DNA of 64,000 bases. Origin: Paracoccaceae bacterium. GTDB lineage: Bacteria > Pseudomonadota > Alphaproteobacteria > Rhodobacterales > Rhodobacteraceae. The notes beneath the pieces are model-generated. The model saw only the letters and a list, made by a program, of their open reading frames with translations, searched no databases and was not told where the DNA came from. This document shows positions 9,201 through 18,854 of this stretch, piece after piece; position 1 is the first letter of the stretch, and each line of letters starts with the position of its first letter. Location: positions 2,774,037 through 2,838,036 of the forward strand of contig OY282431.1 of assembly GCA_958296035.1 (NCBI GenBank), read 5' to 3'. Both the position numbers and the translations under genes were made by a program.

Positions 9201-11477
9201 TCAGCCGTAACTGGCAACCGGTGTCAGCGCCAGTGATGCTATATTGTACAAGCCTCGGGCCGTTACAGCAGGCGTCACTATGTGGGAACGATTGCCCATC
9301 CCCATCAGAATCGGGCCCACCTCTATTCCAGCTGCTACGCTCTTGAGAATATTGCGGGCCGCGCCGGCCCCGACCGTGCATGAATAGATCAGGGTGTTGG
9401 CCTTGCCCTCCATGCGAGAATTTGGAATCAGCGTGCGTCGCAAGGCAGGATCCAGAGCTGTATCCGTGTTCATCTCCCCTTCGTACTCGAAGTTGCAGTC
9501 CATCGAATCCAGTATTCCTAGCACTTCCCGGGTAACCAGCCCGGACTGGCTTTCAAGGTTGCCGAATTGCGAATCAGAACAGATTGCAATCTTCGGACTG
9601 ATGCCGAAACGCCTGACATGCCGTGCCGCCGCCACTACGGTATCGGCGATTTCCTCGGCGGATGGATCCGTGTGAACGTGCGTGTCTCCGATGAAAAGGT
9701 TGCCGGCTTCGTTCAGTATCAGCGACAGTGCACCGATCGGATGGAGAGAATCGTTGGCAAGGATTTGGTCCACATACCGCAAGTGCCACAGATACTGCCC
9801 GATTGTGCCGCAAATCAGGCTGTCTGCCTCTCCAAAAGCGACCATCAGGGCCGCAATAACCGTACTATTCGAGCGCACGATGGTCCGGGCGAGAAATGGA
9901 GATACACCCTTGCGGTTCATGAGCTTGTGGTAGCCACTCCAATACTGTTCGAAACGTGCATCGTTTTCGGGATTTACGATATCGAAATCCCGCCCCGCCT
10001 CGATTGCCAGCCCGGCCCGTTCGATGCGTGATCTGATCACATCCGGTCGCCCGACGAGAATGGGTTGGGAACCCTGCTCGGAAACAAGCGACTGAACCGC
10101 GTACAACACCCGGGGGTCCTCACCTTCGGCGAAGACAATGCGGCGGTCGCTGGCCCGTGCCGCGTCGACAATCGGTCTCATGACCAGGCTCGACTTGTAC
10201 ACCTGTCCCTGCAAGTGACTCTCATACTCGGCGATTTCCCGCGGCCGGGTGGCGACGCCTGACCGCATTGCAGCGGCGGCAACCGCGCTGGCCACACGAG
10301 GCAGCAATCTGGGGTCGAATGGCCGCGGAATCAGGTAATCCGGCCCAAAATTAAGTGTCTCGTCGTGATAGGCTCGTCCTACCTCTTCCGAGGTGGAATC
10401 TCTGGCCAGCCCGGCGATTGCCTCGGCGCAGGCTACCTTCATCGCGTTGTTGATAGCGGTGGCCCCGACATCCAGCGCGCCCCGAAAGACGAACGGAAAG
10501 CACAGCACATTATTGACCTGATTCGGATAGTCAGAACGTCCTGTGCAGATCAGTGCATTGGGGGCAACTTCCAGCACCTGCTCGGGCAGGATTTCCGGAT
10601 CTGGATTGGCCAGGGCAAAGACGATGGGATTGGGAGCCATCGACTGGATCATTTCCTGGGACACCAGCCGCGGTCCGGAAAGACCCAGGAGGAAATCCGC
10701 TCCGACCATGGCCTCGGCCAGACAGGTCAGGTCGGTATCGCGAGCGTACCGCGCCTTTTCGTCGAAAAGGTCATGACGCGAGGTTGAAACAACCCCCTGC
10801 CTGTCAAGAAGAAGAATGTTCTCCATGCGCACGCCAAGTTTCACCAGCATGTCAAGGCAAGCAATTCCGGCCGCTCCGGCTCCAAGCGCAACGATCTTGA
10901 GGTCGCCTATGTTCTTGTTGGCGACCTTGACGGCATTCAGTGTTGCTGCAGCAACGACGATTGCAGTGCCATGCTGATCATCATGGAATACCGGTATGTT
11001 CATGCGATCGCGACAAACGCGTTCGACCAGGAAGCAATCCGGCGACTTGATATCCTCGAGATTCACGGCCCCAAAGGTGGGCTCGAGCTTGATGATTATC
11101 TCGGCCAGGGCTTCTGGATCGCTCTCGTTGATTTCGATGTCGAAGCAGTCGAGATTGGCAAATTTCTTGAACAGGACTGCCTTCCCCTCCATGACCGGCT
11201 TGGCAGCACTGGCACCGATGTCGCCCAGTCCGAGAACGGCGGATCCGTTGGAGATAACCGCAACAAGGTTTCGCCTGGCGGTGTAAAGCGCTGCGTTCAT
11301 CTGATCGTTGCTGATTTCGATACAAGCCTCGGCAACACCGGGAGAGTAGGCCAGTGCCAGATCTCGACCGGTTGTCATCGGCTTGGTTGGTCTGATCTCC
11401 AATTTGCCGGGGTTGGGAAATCGATGGTATTTCAGAGCATCGGCTCGCAGTGAACCTTGAGGTGATTCTGGAGACAT
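9201..11477 (-). CDS. maeB: NADP-dependent malic enzyme with phosphotransacetylase-like C-terminal domain
   Basis: Oxidative decarboxylation of malate to pyruvate, feeding acetyl-CoA and NADPH pools. At 758 residues it is the hybrid bacterial type. The N-terminal malic domain (about 1-165) has TTGRDLALAYSPGVAEAC and the PVMEGKAVLFKKFA lysine block. The NAD(P)-binding Rossmann domain (about 165-420) has VALGAGAAGIACLDMLVKLG. The C-terminal part (about 430-750) matches phosphate acetyltransferase (RIVFAEGEDPRVL, CSDSQFGN, PILMGMGNRSHIVTP). In characterized relatives this tail is not catalytic for acetyl transfer but affects oligomerization and acetyl-CoA regulation. It is monocistronic as far as can be seen. 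The ATG follows a GGGTCC stretch with a weak Shine-Dalgarno match. Confidence 0.95.
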   Translation of the reverse strand: MSPESPQGSLRADALKYHRFPNPGKLEIRPTKPMTTGRDLALAYSPGVAEACIEISNDQMNAALYTARRNLVAVISNGSAVLGLGDIGASAAKPVMEGKAVLFKKFANLDCFDIEINESDPEALAEIIIKLEPTFGAVNLEDIKSPDCFLVERVCRDRMNIPVFHDDQHGTAIVVAAATLNAVKVANKNIGDLKIVALGAGAAGIACLDMLVKLGVRMENILLLDRQGVVSTSRHDLFDEKARYARDTDLTCLAEAMVGADFLLGLSGPRLVSQEMIQSMAPNPIVFALANPDPEILPEQVLEVAPNALICTGRSDYPNQVNNVLCFPFVFRGALDVGATAINNAMKVACAEAIAGLARDSTSEEVGRAYHDETLNFGPDYLIPRPFDPRLLPRVASAVAAAAMRSGVATRPREIAEYESHLQGQVYKSSLVMRPIVDAARASDRRIVFAEGEDPRVLYAVQSLVSEQGSQPILVGRPDVIRSRIERAGLAIEAGRDFDIVNPENDARFEQYWSGYHKLMNRKGVSPFLARTIVRSNSTVIAALMVAFGEADSLICGTIGQYLWHLRYVDQILANDSLHPIGALSLILNEAGNLFIGDTHVHTDPSAEEIADTVVAAARHVRRFGISPKIAICSDSQFGNLESQSGLVTREVLGILDSMDCNFEYEGEMNTDTALDPALRRTLIPNSRMEGKANTLIYSCTVGAGAARNILKSVAAGIEVGPILMGMGNRSHIVTPAVTARGLYNIASLALTPVASYG

Positions 11478-11759
11478 TGCGGGTCCTAGTTGTTGCAGGA
11501 ATCAAATGCAGAGGGCCACGATGCTTCGAGCCGCCCGGATCTACTCGGGCATCCGAATAATTGAACCTGTCGCCTTGTTAAAGCAGATCCGGTTTCATAC
11601 GCTCTCGGCCGGTGATCCTGACCCGGTTCAACAACCCTTTATGCCATCGGACATGGCGAGGATCGAGAGCGCTGTACTTCTAGCGCTCCGCTTCATCGCG
11701 ACCGGCATAACGCCCGCATCGGGCATCCTGAGAATCATCATTGACGGGAACGCGAACGC
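11478..11759. promoter_or_regulatory. divergent promoter region maeB / aminotransferase
   Basis: About 280 bases between two divergent genes, so it should contain both promoters. An 85-codon plus-strand frame spans it and runs into the aminotransferase start, but it has no recognizable family content. No strong palindrome or operator stood out by eye. Confidence 0.35.
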
Positions 11760-13079
11760 TTGACTTACGTGATCCGAGAAGCGTTGGAAATCGCCGCTGA
11801 AGACAACTTGGCGGAATTGCTGGCTAGACGCCGACGTTTGCTGGGGCCCAATGTCCCAACGTTCTATGAACATCCCCTTCATATCGTGCGTGGAAATGGT
11901 GTCTGGCTCTGGGACAGCCGCGGCAGGAAGTACCTCGATTGTTACAACAATGTGCCGCATGTTGGACATTGTCATCCGCGCGTAGTCGAGGCAATCGCAC
12001 AGCAATGCGGCACGCTGAATACACACACAAGATATGTTCATGACGCCATTCTGGAGTATTTCGAAAAGCTTCTGACGAAGTTTCACCGGCAGTTGGGCAG
12101 CGGGATTCTCACCTGTAGCGGGTCCGAGGCCAATGATGTGGCCCTGCGAATGGCTCAGGTGTTCACAAACCGCACCGGAATTGTGGCGACCGACAATACC
12201 TATCACGGCAATACGGCATTGGTCAGCCAGTTGAGCGACAAGAACGCACACATTGGTGGTGACGCCTCCAATGTTGTCAGAATCGCGGCACCGGTCGGCC
12301 AGGCAACGCGTTACCAGGACATGCCTGAAGACGAGAGTCAGTGCTTCGCAGGCTCGGTCTCGGATGCGATAGCGCTCCTGGAAAGCCGGGGGCGAGGCTG
12401 TGCTGCCCTGATTGTCTGCCCCTATTTTGCCAATGAAGGTTTCCCTGCCCTGCCCGAGGGATTTCTCAGCCTGGCCTGTGCGCGGGTCCGGGCCGCTGGC
12501 GGTTTGGTCATTTGCGACGAAGTTCAACCTGGCTTCGGACGCCTGGGCAGCCATTTCTGGGGGCACGAGCGCGCCGGCATTCAGCCGGACATTGTCACGC
12601 TTGGCAAGCCCATGGGCAATGGTCATCCTGTTGCCGGCATTGTGGCGCGTTCTGATGTGTTGGCCGCGTTTCGTCGCGTATTTCGGTATTTCAACACATT
12701 TGGCGGCAATCCGGTTGCAGTGGCAGCTGCCCGCGCCACACTGGAGACGATCGAGGATGAAGGCCTGGTCGACAACGCATTACGTACTGGACGCTATGCC
12801 AGGCAGCAACTTCGGCACCTGGCTGGCAAATGGCCGGTTCTGGGTGCCGTACGCGGCAGCGGGTTGTACTTTGGAGTCGAGATTTGCGACGTTGACTGTC
12901 TGCCGGATCCGCGCCTTGCGAGTCGGTTGATAAATGCCATGCGTCACACGGGCGTATTGGTCAGCACAACGGGTCGCTTTGGCTCCCTGTTGAAGATCCG
13001 CCCGCCCATGCCGATTGCAGCAGAAGAGATCGACATGCTGGTCGATTCTCTGGACAATTCCTTGAGGTCGATGCAATGA
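11760..13079 (+). CDS. class III PLP aminotransferase-fold enzyme, AGXT2L / phospho-lyase type
   Basis: A fold-type I PLP enzyme of about 439 residues. Residues include the GSEANDVALRMAQ block (121-133), DNTYHGNT, CDEVQPGFGRLG with the cofactor-stacking Asp253, and the Schiff-base lysine Lys283 in TLGKPMGNGHP. The LNTHTRYVHD segment after the first glycine-rich region resembles the AGXT2L1/AGXT2L2 branch, which in animals contains the phospho-lyases for phosphoethanolamine and 5-phosphohydroxylysine rather than true transaminases. The downstream APH-fold kinase overlaps it by four bases (ATGA), and kinase plus lyase is the expected pairing. The start is uncertain: TTG at 11760 or GTG nine bases on; neither has a strong ribosome binding site. 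The chemistry is inference; ordinary omega-transaminase activity remains possible. Confidence 0.85.
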   Translation: MTYVIREALEIAAEDNLAELLARRRRLLGPNVPTFYEHPLHIVRGNGVWLWDSRGRKYLDCYNNVPHVGHCHPRVVEAIAQQCGTLNTHTRYVHDAILEYFEKLLTKFHRQLGSGILTCSGSEANDVALRMAQVFTNRTGIVATDNTYHGNTALVSQLSDKNAHIGGDASNVVRIAAPVGQATRYQDMPEDESQCFAGSVSDAIALLESRGRGCAALIVCPYFANEGFPALPEGFLSLACARVRAAGGLVICDEVQPGFGRLGSHFWGHERAGIQPDIVTLGKPMGNGHPVAGIVARSDVLAAFRRVFRYFNTFGGNPVAVAAARATLETIEDEGLVDNALRTGRYARQQLRHLAGKWPVLGAVRGSGLYFGVEICDVDCLPDPRLASRLINAMRHTGVLVSTTGRFGSLLKIRPPMPIAAEEIDMLVDSLDNSLRSMQ

Positions 13080-14065
13080 TCGCGCCATCACTGCGCAAGA
13101 TCGCTACCGAACAGGCCGAGGAAGTCCTTGACCACTATTCCGGCTGGCGTGTCAATCGTCTGGTAGACTACCGTGAAAATACGGTCTTCGAGATCGAATC
13201 CCGTGACGGGACGCGTGCTGCCTTGCGGCTGCACCGACCTGGCTACCAATCCGTCAATGCCATTCACTCCGAACTTGCCTTCATGGCGCATTTGTCTAAC
13301 CAGGGTGTAAGAGTCCCCTCGCCTGTACTTTCCGACCAGGGCAGTGCGGTTTGCCATTCCCGAAGCGGCAAGACCGTAAGTGTTCTCACCTGGCTTGACG
13401 GGCAACCATTCACCGACTTTCACGACAGGGCGTCCCATTCGATCAGCGAGAGGCGCGAACTCTACCGCCTTCTCGGGACCGAACTGGCGATGGTCCACAA
13501 TCACGCCGATGACTTTGAACTTCCTGCTTCCTTCTCTCGCTGGAGCTGGGACATGGATGGCTTTTTCGGATCGTCACCCTTGTGGGGACGTTTCTGGGAT
13601 CATCCTTCACTGTCTGCTGGCCAGCGCAAGCTTATGTTGGAATTGCGTCATGCATTGCGTCGACGCGTTCAGACGCTACAGTCCAGAGGGTTTGATTTCG
13701 GACTCATTCACGCCGACGCGCTGCCGGAAAACGTGCTTGTTCACCACGGACAGGTTTCTCTCATAGACTTTGACGACTGCGGCTTCGGCTTTCGCATGTA
13801 TGAGCTGGCCGTTGCACTTTGGCGTGTCATGTCTTCGGCCAATGCAGCTCTTTTTGCCAAAGCCTTGGCCGACGGGTACAGGAGCCAGAGAACGCTTGTT
13901 GACTGGCAATGGCAAGAGCTCGAATTGTTCGTCTTGATTCGCTATCTGGCATGTCTTGGCTGGATCATGCCGCGCCGCGAAGTCGGTGACGTTGCCAAGC
14001 GATTTGAGGACTACACGGCCTGGCTCGAATCCGAAGGGTTTCGCTGGCTCCAGGAGAATGGCTGA
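13076..14065 (+). CDS. APH-fold small-molecule kinase (hydroxylysine kinase / homoserine kinase-like)
   Basis: Phosphotransferase of 329 residues with the aminoglycoside-phosphotransferase/choline-kinase fold. The catalytic loop is HADALPEN (His212, Asp214, Asn219) and the metal-binding Asp is in IDFDDCGFG (Asp231). An N-terminal nucleotide lobe has the ALRLHRPG strand. It resembles the AGPHD1 and YihE-type kinases that phosphorylate a small amino alcohol or amino acid. Overlap with the preceding PLP enzyme suggests the product is the lyase substrate, as in hydroxylysine breakdown in animals, or in bacterial proteins where the two domains are fused. Substrate not determinable here. Both lobes are complete. 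Confidence 0.87.
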   Translation: MIAPSLRKIATEQAEEVLDHYSGWRVNRLVDYRENTVFEIESRDGTRAALRLHRPGYQSVNAIHSELAFMAHLSNQGVRVPSPVLSDQGSAVCHSRSGKTVSVLTWLDGQPFTDFHDRASHSISERRELYRLLGTELAMVHNHADDFELPASFSRWSWDMDGFFGSSPLWGRFWDHPSLSAGQRKLMLELRHALRRRVQTLQSRGFDFGLIHADALPENVLVHHGQVSLIDFDDCGFGFRMYELAVALWRVMSSANAALFAKALADGYRSQRTLVDWQWQELELFVLIRYLACLGWIMPRREVGDVAKRFEDYTAWLESEGFRWLQENG

Positions 14066-14473
14066 ACGGGAGCGCCGTGACAACGAATTCCAGGACATCC
14101 TGTATTGCCGACAGGGCGATCACCGCCACGCCAATTGGTTTGGAAGTGCATCCCTCAATCGCAGGTCGGGCTACCCAGGAAGGCGTCAAATTATCACGTA
14201 CGCATCCCGCAAGACTGGCAAGTCTTTGCAACCGGGAACAGGAAATTGGTGCTTCTGAGCGGACCTGGCCCTTAAAGCGCAAGGGAAAACTGGCTATTGG
14301 AGAATTGATGACTATCTTCATTGGCAGACGCGGCACAATGACTGTCCACGAGTAGCCGGGCTTCCTGGTTAAGGCCGCGAGGCAAACCGGCACCGTTCAG
14401 TGGTTTATCAGTCTTGGAATATGTGCCATCGGGAATTTCTCTGTGGAGAATCTGGACAAGGGGCAGAAGAAAA
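14066..14473. other. intergenic region
   Basis: About 400 bases after the kinase gene. A 92-codon plus-strand frame and a 142-codon minus-strand frame overlap here; neither has a recognizable domain or a clear ribosome binding site. I see no terminator-grade hairpin. Confidence 0.35.
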
Positions 14474-14920
14474 ATGGTCTTGGCAGTTGGAACTCAAGAG
14501 TTTGACTGGTTCTGTAAGGGAACATGGAAAAGGGCTGCCGGCAACACGGCCTGGTGCCTGGCCGGATGTTCCATAGGCGACATGGGTACCATACTGTTCT
14601 TTCAGTTGACGGGTATCCCCTGGCCCACACTGTGGATTATGGTCCTGGCAATATTCAACGGGCTGATTACCTCCATTCTGTTGGAAACGATAGTTCTGCT
14701 TCGGCAAATGAATTTGTCCGCGGCATTCAAGACAGCGATTGGAATGTCCCTGCTGTCGATGATTGCGATGGAGACCGCAATGAATGTGGTGGATGTCGCA
14801 GTGACCGGAGGTGCCAAGCTGACTTTGACCGTCCTTCCCCTGATGTGGATTGCCGGATTTCTCACCCCGCTGCCCTACAATTACTGGCGCCTCAAGAAAC
14901 TTGGCAAGTCTTGTCACTAG
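14474..14920 (+). CDS. DUF4396 family integral membrane protein
   Basis: A 148-residue membrane protein. Family-like features are the WCLAGCSIGDMGTILFF segment (a Cys in a glycine-rich first helix), the following ITSILLETIVL helix, MSLLSMIAMETAMNVVD, and the C-terminal PLMWIAGFLTPLPYNYWRLK, which resembles the DUF4396 ending. About four helices are predicted. The ATG has the purine-rich AGGGGCAGAAGA upstream; the frame stays open 20 codons further to a TTG. Its function is unknown; some relatives sit next to heavy-metal or copper genes, but no such gene is next to it here. It stands alone in a gene-poor stretch. Confidence 0.75.
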   Translation: MVLAVGTQEFDWFCKGTWKRAAGNTAWCLAGCSIGDMGTILFFQLTGIPWPTLWIMVLAIFNGLITSILLETIVLLRQMNLSAAFKTAIGMSLLSMIAMETAMNVVDVAVTGGAKLTLTVLPLMWIAGFLTPLPYNYWRLKKLGKSCH

Positions 14921-16374
14921 ACGTTCGGCGATGTGGCAGACAGCTGCTGCTGCAACCACCGGTTTCGGGTTGCGCCGAACCGTATTCAGCAATTGGTGAC
15001 CTGATGAATTCACATCGTGGCAGGGCGCTGCCTCCAATTGCCAGATGCTGCAGGAATCAAGTCAGGGTTCGAAAGCAGACATTGTCGGCTGCCCGTCTGG
15101 CGCTACATTCTTACCGTATTCTCATCTGAACATAGCGGGCATTTCCAAACCATTCAGCCCGGATGAACACGAGAGACCGAAGCTTGAATGCACTGGATAG
15201 CGGGTGGTCAAGGGTCACATTCGTCAGGAAGCCGCTCATTCCTTCCAGATGGTCGAATAGTGTCACGGGATTTAACCTGAACCCGGATTGAACTGGCCTC
15301 TCTCTTTGCAATCCTGCTGGCCGAGGGGAGTCTGACCAGGTGAAGACAGAAACTTGAGAAGACGCGGGAAGCTGCCAAAACACTTGCGGATATCGATTAC
15401 GGGCCATTTCTATTTGCGGTCGGTTGGCCATCGAGCGGGCGAGGGAACGCTTCGGGAGTCGGAATTCATAGAACAGCGTGATGTCTTCGGAGAGCAGGTC
15501 AGGCGATTTGCAGTTGCATTTGGAGTCGTCCCTGATCCGCTTGATCCAATCACGGAATATCTTCAGCACCTTGCCTGGCATTCAGGCTGCGAATTCATCG
15601 GGATTCCACCTTGAGCAAATGAAGATCTGGAGGAGGATGAGTGGATGACATCAAGCAGGTTCACCCATTAATCAGTTCACTACAGCATCAATTCGGTGGA
15701 ACTGGATCGCCTGACTGGCGATGACAGGTGGGCCAGAATGGCCTTGCGGCAAGCCCATGCGAGGTTCGCTGATACACCCGAGCATCTGCTTGGCGACGAT
15801 GTATCCGAAGAACAGCGTAGACGACCTGGGAAAGCGGTTCCACAAGCTGAGCAGAAAGCAGTTGAAGCCGAGGAAACCAGACTCGAGGAAATCCGTAACG
15901 GCTCAAGGAGAAAATTGGATTTCACGGGCATGGAAGGGTCCACTAATTGACAAGCATACGGATGACCCATGCGGCTATCCGTTGCGGACAACGGGGTTCA
16001 GGGAAACTGATCTCAATCTTGGTCTCAACTACGGCATGCATACTGCCCGGGGGAGTCCTGTCGACAAGCAAAGGCACCGCGGAATACAAACAGAATCCTG
16101 AGAACTGCATGACGACCCTTGACTGCCTGTCAGAACTATCAAGGCCGAACGGCACCCCTGTCGCGGCAAATGACAATGTTTCGCCCATCTAGAATTGCAG
16201 ATGCGGATACACATTCGCCGTCGGTGATACCCGGGATGACTACCGCTTGCTCGGCCTCATACGGGCAGATCCTGCCGGATCGCACACGCATGCCCCGCTG
16301 CGGGCCCTTGTAGATGTCGGAAAGCAGGAATGTCTCCTTGCACGCCTCCAGCAAGGCAAGCTGTCGTGCGAACT
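14921..16374. other. gene-poor region without supportable genes
   Basis: About 1.45 kb with many short overlapping frames on both strands. The longest are 156 codons on the minus strand (15111-15581) and about 127 on the plus strand; none looks like a known family. A 71-codon minus-strand frame at 16139-16354 follows the coiled-coil gene in the same direction and could be a small real gene, but I cannot support it. The mixture suggests decayed sequence. Confidence 0.35.
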
Positions 16375-16704
16375 TCAGGCGGCTTCGACCTCCTCGGCTT
16401 CCCCGGCCGGGCGGGGCAACTGCATTCCAATCCGGATCATGTCGATTACGCCTTCGAGGCGCGCAACACGATTGCCAAGACTGTTGACCCCACGCCGCAA
16501 CTCGGCAATCTCACCATGCAACTTGGCAATCTCCCCACGCATCTCGCTTCTCAACTCGGCAATCTCCCTACGCATCTCGCTTCTCAGATCGGCGATCTCA
16601 CCACGCAACTCTCGTTTCAGCCCGGAAAGCTGACTCATGATCAGGGCCGCCAGTGCCACGCCGGTGCCGATCACTGCCAGCAGCATCTCCAGGTCTCCAC
16701 CCAT
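16375..16704 (-). CDS. small membrane-anchored coiled-coil protein
   Basis: A 109-residue protein with an N-terminal membrane helix (LLAVIGTGVALAALIMSQL) followed by a long amphipathic coiled coil made of near-repeats of a seven-residue unit: RGEIADLRSEM, RREIAELRSEM, RGEIAKLHGEI, then AELRRGVNSLGNRVARLEG. The tail is acidic (AGEAEEVEAA). Such proteins are widespread orphans in bacterial genomes and may oligomerize at the membrane; I do not recognize a specific family function. The strand is supported because the repeats and the membrane helix make sense only in this frame. No partner genes are evident. Confidence 0.7.
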   Translation of the reverse strand: MGGDLEMLLAVIGTGVALAALIMSQLSGLKRELRGEIADLRSEMRREIAELRSEMRGEIAKLHGEIAELRRGVNSLGNRVARLEGVIDMIRIGMQLPRPAGEAEEVEAA

Positions 16705-17313
16705 TAGTCAGTCTCCACGTAAATCTCCATTCCCATCATACCATGCCCTTCATCAAACGACAGGGCTTGCCGGCATTTCATCCCTCTCCTCCGCAACCGG
16801 CCCGGGTTTCCTGGGCTGCTATCAGGTTGAACTTGCCTTGCGAATAATAGATTCCGGCCAACCGGCAGGAGCCACTGCGATGACGCTGTTATCTTCAGGA
16901 AAGTGAGTCCCCGTTCAGGGCGGATTCTCTTTTGTCAACCGCGGCGCGGCGAACCGGGCCTGTTTTCCAGCTTTCCCAAAATGCTTGTAATTTGGCTCGT
17001 CAGGTCTTCAAGTCTTGCAATTGCCGTGAGAGGACCTGGCTGGTAAATGACTTGATCCCGGCTGATTCCCATTTGGCGAGAGTGTGCCGACAGCCATCAG
17101 GTCAGAGCCGTCCCAACCCGGGACATGTCAGCGACCAGGCGAAGATTGCCCAGTTCCTTACAGGAGGCAATATGCCCATGGGCACACTGAGGTCCCCAGG
17201 GCAACAATCATTGCCTGGGCCGGCCGGGCGCGGGCTTGCAGAAGGGCACATTGGCAACATATCTTCACAACACGGGTTTTGCTCTCCCGAATGTTAACTG
17301 GAAAGAGATTCAA
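16705..17313. other. intergenic region upstream of the TRAP transporter
   Basis: About 600 bases between the coiled-coil gene and the plus-strand transporter operon. No gene is supported. It should contain the promoter of the transporter; GGAAAGAG just before the dctP start is its ribosome binding site. No regulator gene lies next to it. Confidence 0.35.
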
Positions 17314-18291
17314 ATGAACGTCCTTCGAATAATCATCGCTGCCGCAGTCCTGTCGCTTAGTGCGCAGATTGCTGTTGCTGAAACAACCTGGAACATGGCG
17401 ACAGCCTACAAGAATGAGAATTTTCACACCCGGAACATCGCCCTATTCGCGTCCGACGTCGAGGCGATGACCGGCGGAGAACTAAGAATTACACTGCACA
17501 CCAACGCTTCGCTACTCAAGATGCCAGAAATCAAGCGAGGAATTCAGACAGGACAGGTGCAGGCCGGAGAAATCCTGCTTTCAGCATACGGGTCCGAAGA
17601 TCCTTTCTTTGAAGTCGATGGCATCCCGTTCCTATCGCGAGGCCAGATGACCGCGTGGCAAGTGTATCAACTGACCTTGCCCTACATCAGCGAAAAACTT
17701 GAAGAGCAGGGTCTGATGCCACTGTTTTCCGTTCCCTGGCCGGGCCAAGGCCTCTATGCCAAAAAACCGATCACTTCCGTCTCCGACTATGAGGGCGTAA
17801 AGTTTCGTGCCTACAACGCACTGACAGCGCGCCTTGCAGAGTTGATGGGGGCCATACCGACTACGGTGCAGTCGGCCGAAGTTCCTCAGGCATTTGCAAC
17901 CGGTGTTGTCAGCGCCATGATTACCTCGGCAGCGACCGGCAATGACACAAAGGCGTGGGACTTCGTATCACACTTCTATGATGTCAATGCCATGAACAAC
18001 AAGAACATGGTGCTCGTAAACCGTGACGCCTTCGACTCCCTGTCGGAAGATTTGCAAACAGCCGTGCTTGCTGCCGCGGCCAAGGCGGAAACACGCGGCT
18101 GGATCATGAGCAATCACGCCCAGTCGGTAACGACTGCGGTCTTGGCAGAAAACGGAATGACGGTTGGACCACCCAACCCGGCATTGGTGGATGAACTCAA
18201 GGCCATCGGCGCACAAATGGTTGACGAGTGGCTGGCCAAGGCCGGTGTTCGCGGTCAGGACTTCATAGTGGTCTACAATGCTCTGGAATAG
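17314..18291 (+). CDS. dctP: TRAP transporter substrate-binding protein (DctP family)
   Basis: Periplasmic solute-binding subunit of a tripartite ATP-independent periplasmic transporter, 325 residues. The ATG chosen has GGAAAGAG upstream and opens a classic signal peptide (MNVLRIIIAAAVLSLS to AVAETT); the frame extends 26 codons further upstream but without signal-peptide character. The mature part follows the DctP pattern: WNMATAYKNENFHTRNI, GIQTGQVQAGEILLSAYG, the ligand-carboxylate Arg region in VKFRAYNALTARLAELMGA, and PQAFATGVVSAMITS. It is followed by the small and large permease subunits and then by hyuAB, suggesting a carboxylated cyclic amide or its breakdown product as substrate; that is inference. 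Confidence 0.93.
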   Translation: MNVLRIIIAAAVLSLSAQIAVAETTWNMATAYKNENFHTRNIALFASDVEAMTGGELRITLHTNASLLKMPEIKRGIQTGQVQAGEILLSAYGSEDPFFEVDGIPFLSRGQMTAWQVYQLTLPYISEKLEEQGLMPLFSVPWPGQGLYAKKPITSVSDYEGVKFRAYNALTARLAELMGAIPTTVQSAEVPQAFATGVVSAMITSAATGNDTKAWDFVSHFYDVNAMNNKNMVLVNRDAFDSLSEDLQTAVLAAAAKAETRGWIMSNHAQSVTTAVLAENGMTVGPPNPALVDELKAIGAQMVDEWLAKAGVRGQDFIVVYNALE

Positions 18292-18326
18292 CCAGTAGCA
18301 TTCTCGAATCAGGACAGGTCGTCCCA

Positions 18327-18854
18327 GTGCTGAAAACGCGCCGAATACTCGACGCGCTCTATGCTGTCGGAGCGTATACCGGGGCGGCCTTCATTGTCGG
18401 GATAGGATTGCTAATCACAGCCCAGGTCGTCGGGCGGGAGTTCGGAACCCAGGTCAAGGGTGCCGACGACCTGACTGCATGGAGTGTTGTCGCAGCGGGA
18501 TTTCTGCCGCTGGCCCACACCTACCGAAGTAATGGACAAATTCGGGTCACGCTGCTGATTGAGCGGTTTTCCGGCGCTACAAGACGCGTAATGGAACTCA
18601 TTGTGTTGGTCGTGGCGATGTTTTTCGTTGGATTTCTGACTTATTCCGCCTTCGACATGATCTGGGATTCCATGCGCTTTGGAGATCTGTCAAACGGACT
18701 GATCGTAATCCCACTGTGGATCCCACAGGCGTCAATGGGGGTTGGTGCGCTGTTGTTTCTCGTCGCCATAATTGATGATATTGTGGTTTCACTGTTGGGG
18801 AGCGATCCTTCCTACGTGCAGTCGTCCGCTGCCAGGGACCTTCCGGAACTCTAG
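18327..18854 (+). CDS. dctQ: TRAP transporter small permease subunit (DctQ family)
   Basis: Four-helix small membrane subunit, 175 residues. A GTG start with AGGACAGGT upstream is preferred because family similarity begins at LKTRRILDALYAVGAY; the open frame runs 33 codons further upstream, overlapping dctP. Typical DctQ features are TAQVVGREFG after helix 1, DDLTAWSVVAAGFLPLAHTYR, GQIRVTLLIERF and the C-terminal IPLWIPQASMGVGALLFL. The next gene, dctM, lies 257 bases away, which is unusual because these two subunits are normally adjacent or fused. Confidence 0.9.
   Translation: MLKTRRILDALYAVGAYTGAAFIVGIGLLITAQVVGREFGTQVKGADDLTAWSVVAAGFLPLAHTYRSNGQIRVTLLIERFSGATRRVMELIVLVVAMFFVGFLTYSAFDMIWDSMRFGDLSNGLIVIPLWIPQASMGVGALLFLVAIIDDIVVSLLGSDPSYVQSSAARDLPEL

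Noticed and set aside
11628-12626. 332-codon open frame on the minus strand
   Set aside because: Antisense to the PLP enzyme, which has all catalytic motifs; the minus frame shows no family content.
15111-15581. 156-codon minus-strand frame in the gene-poor region
   Set aside because: No recognizable domain, opposing frames of similar size, no clear ribosome binding site.
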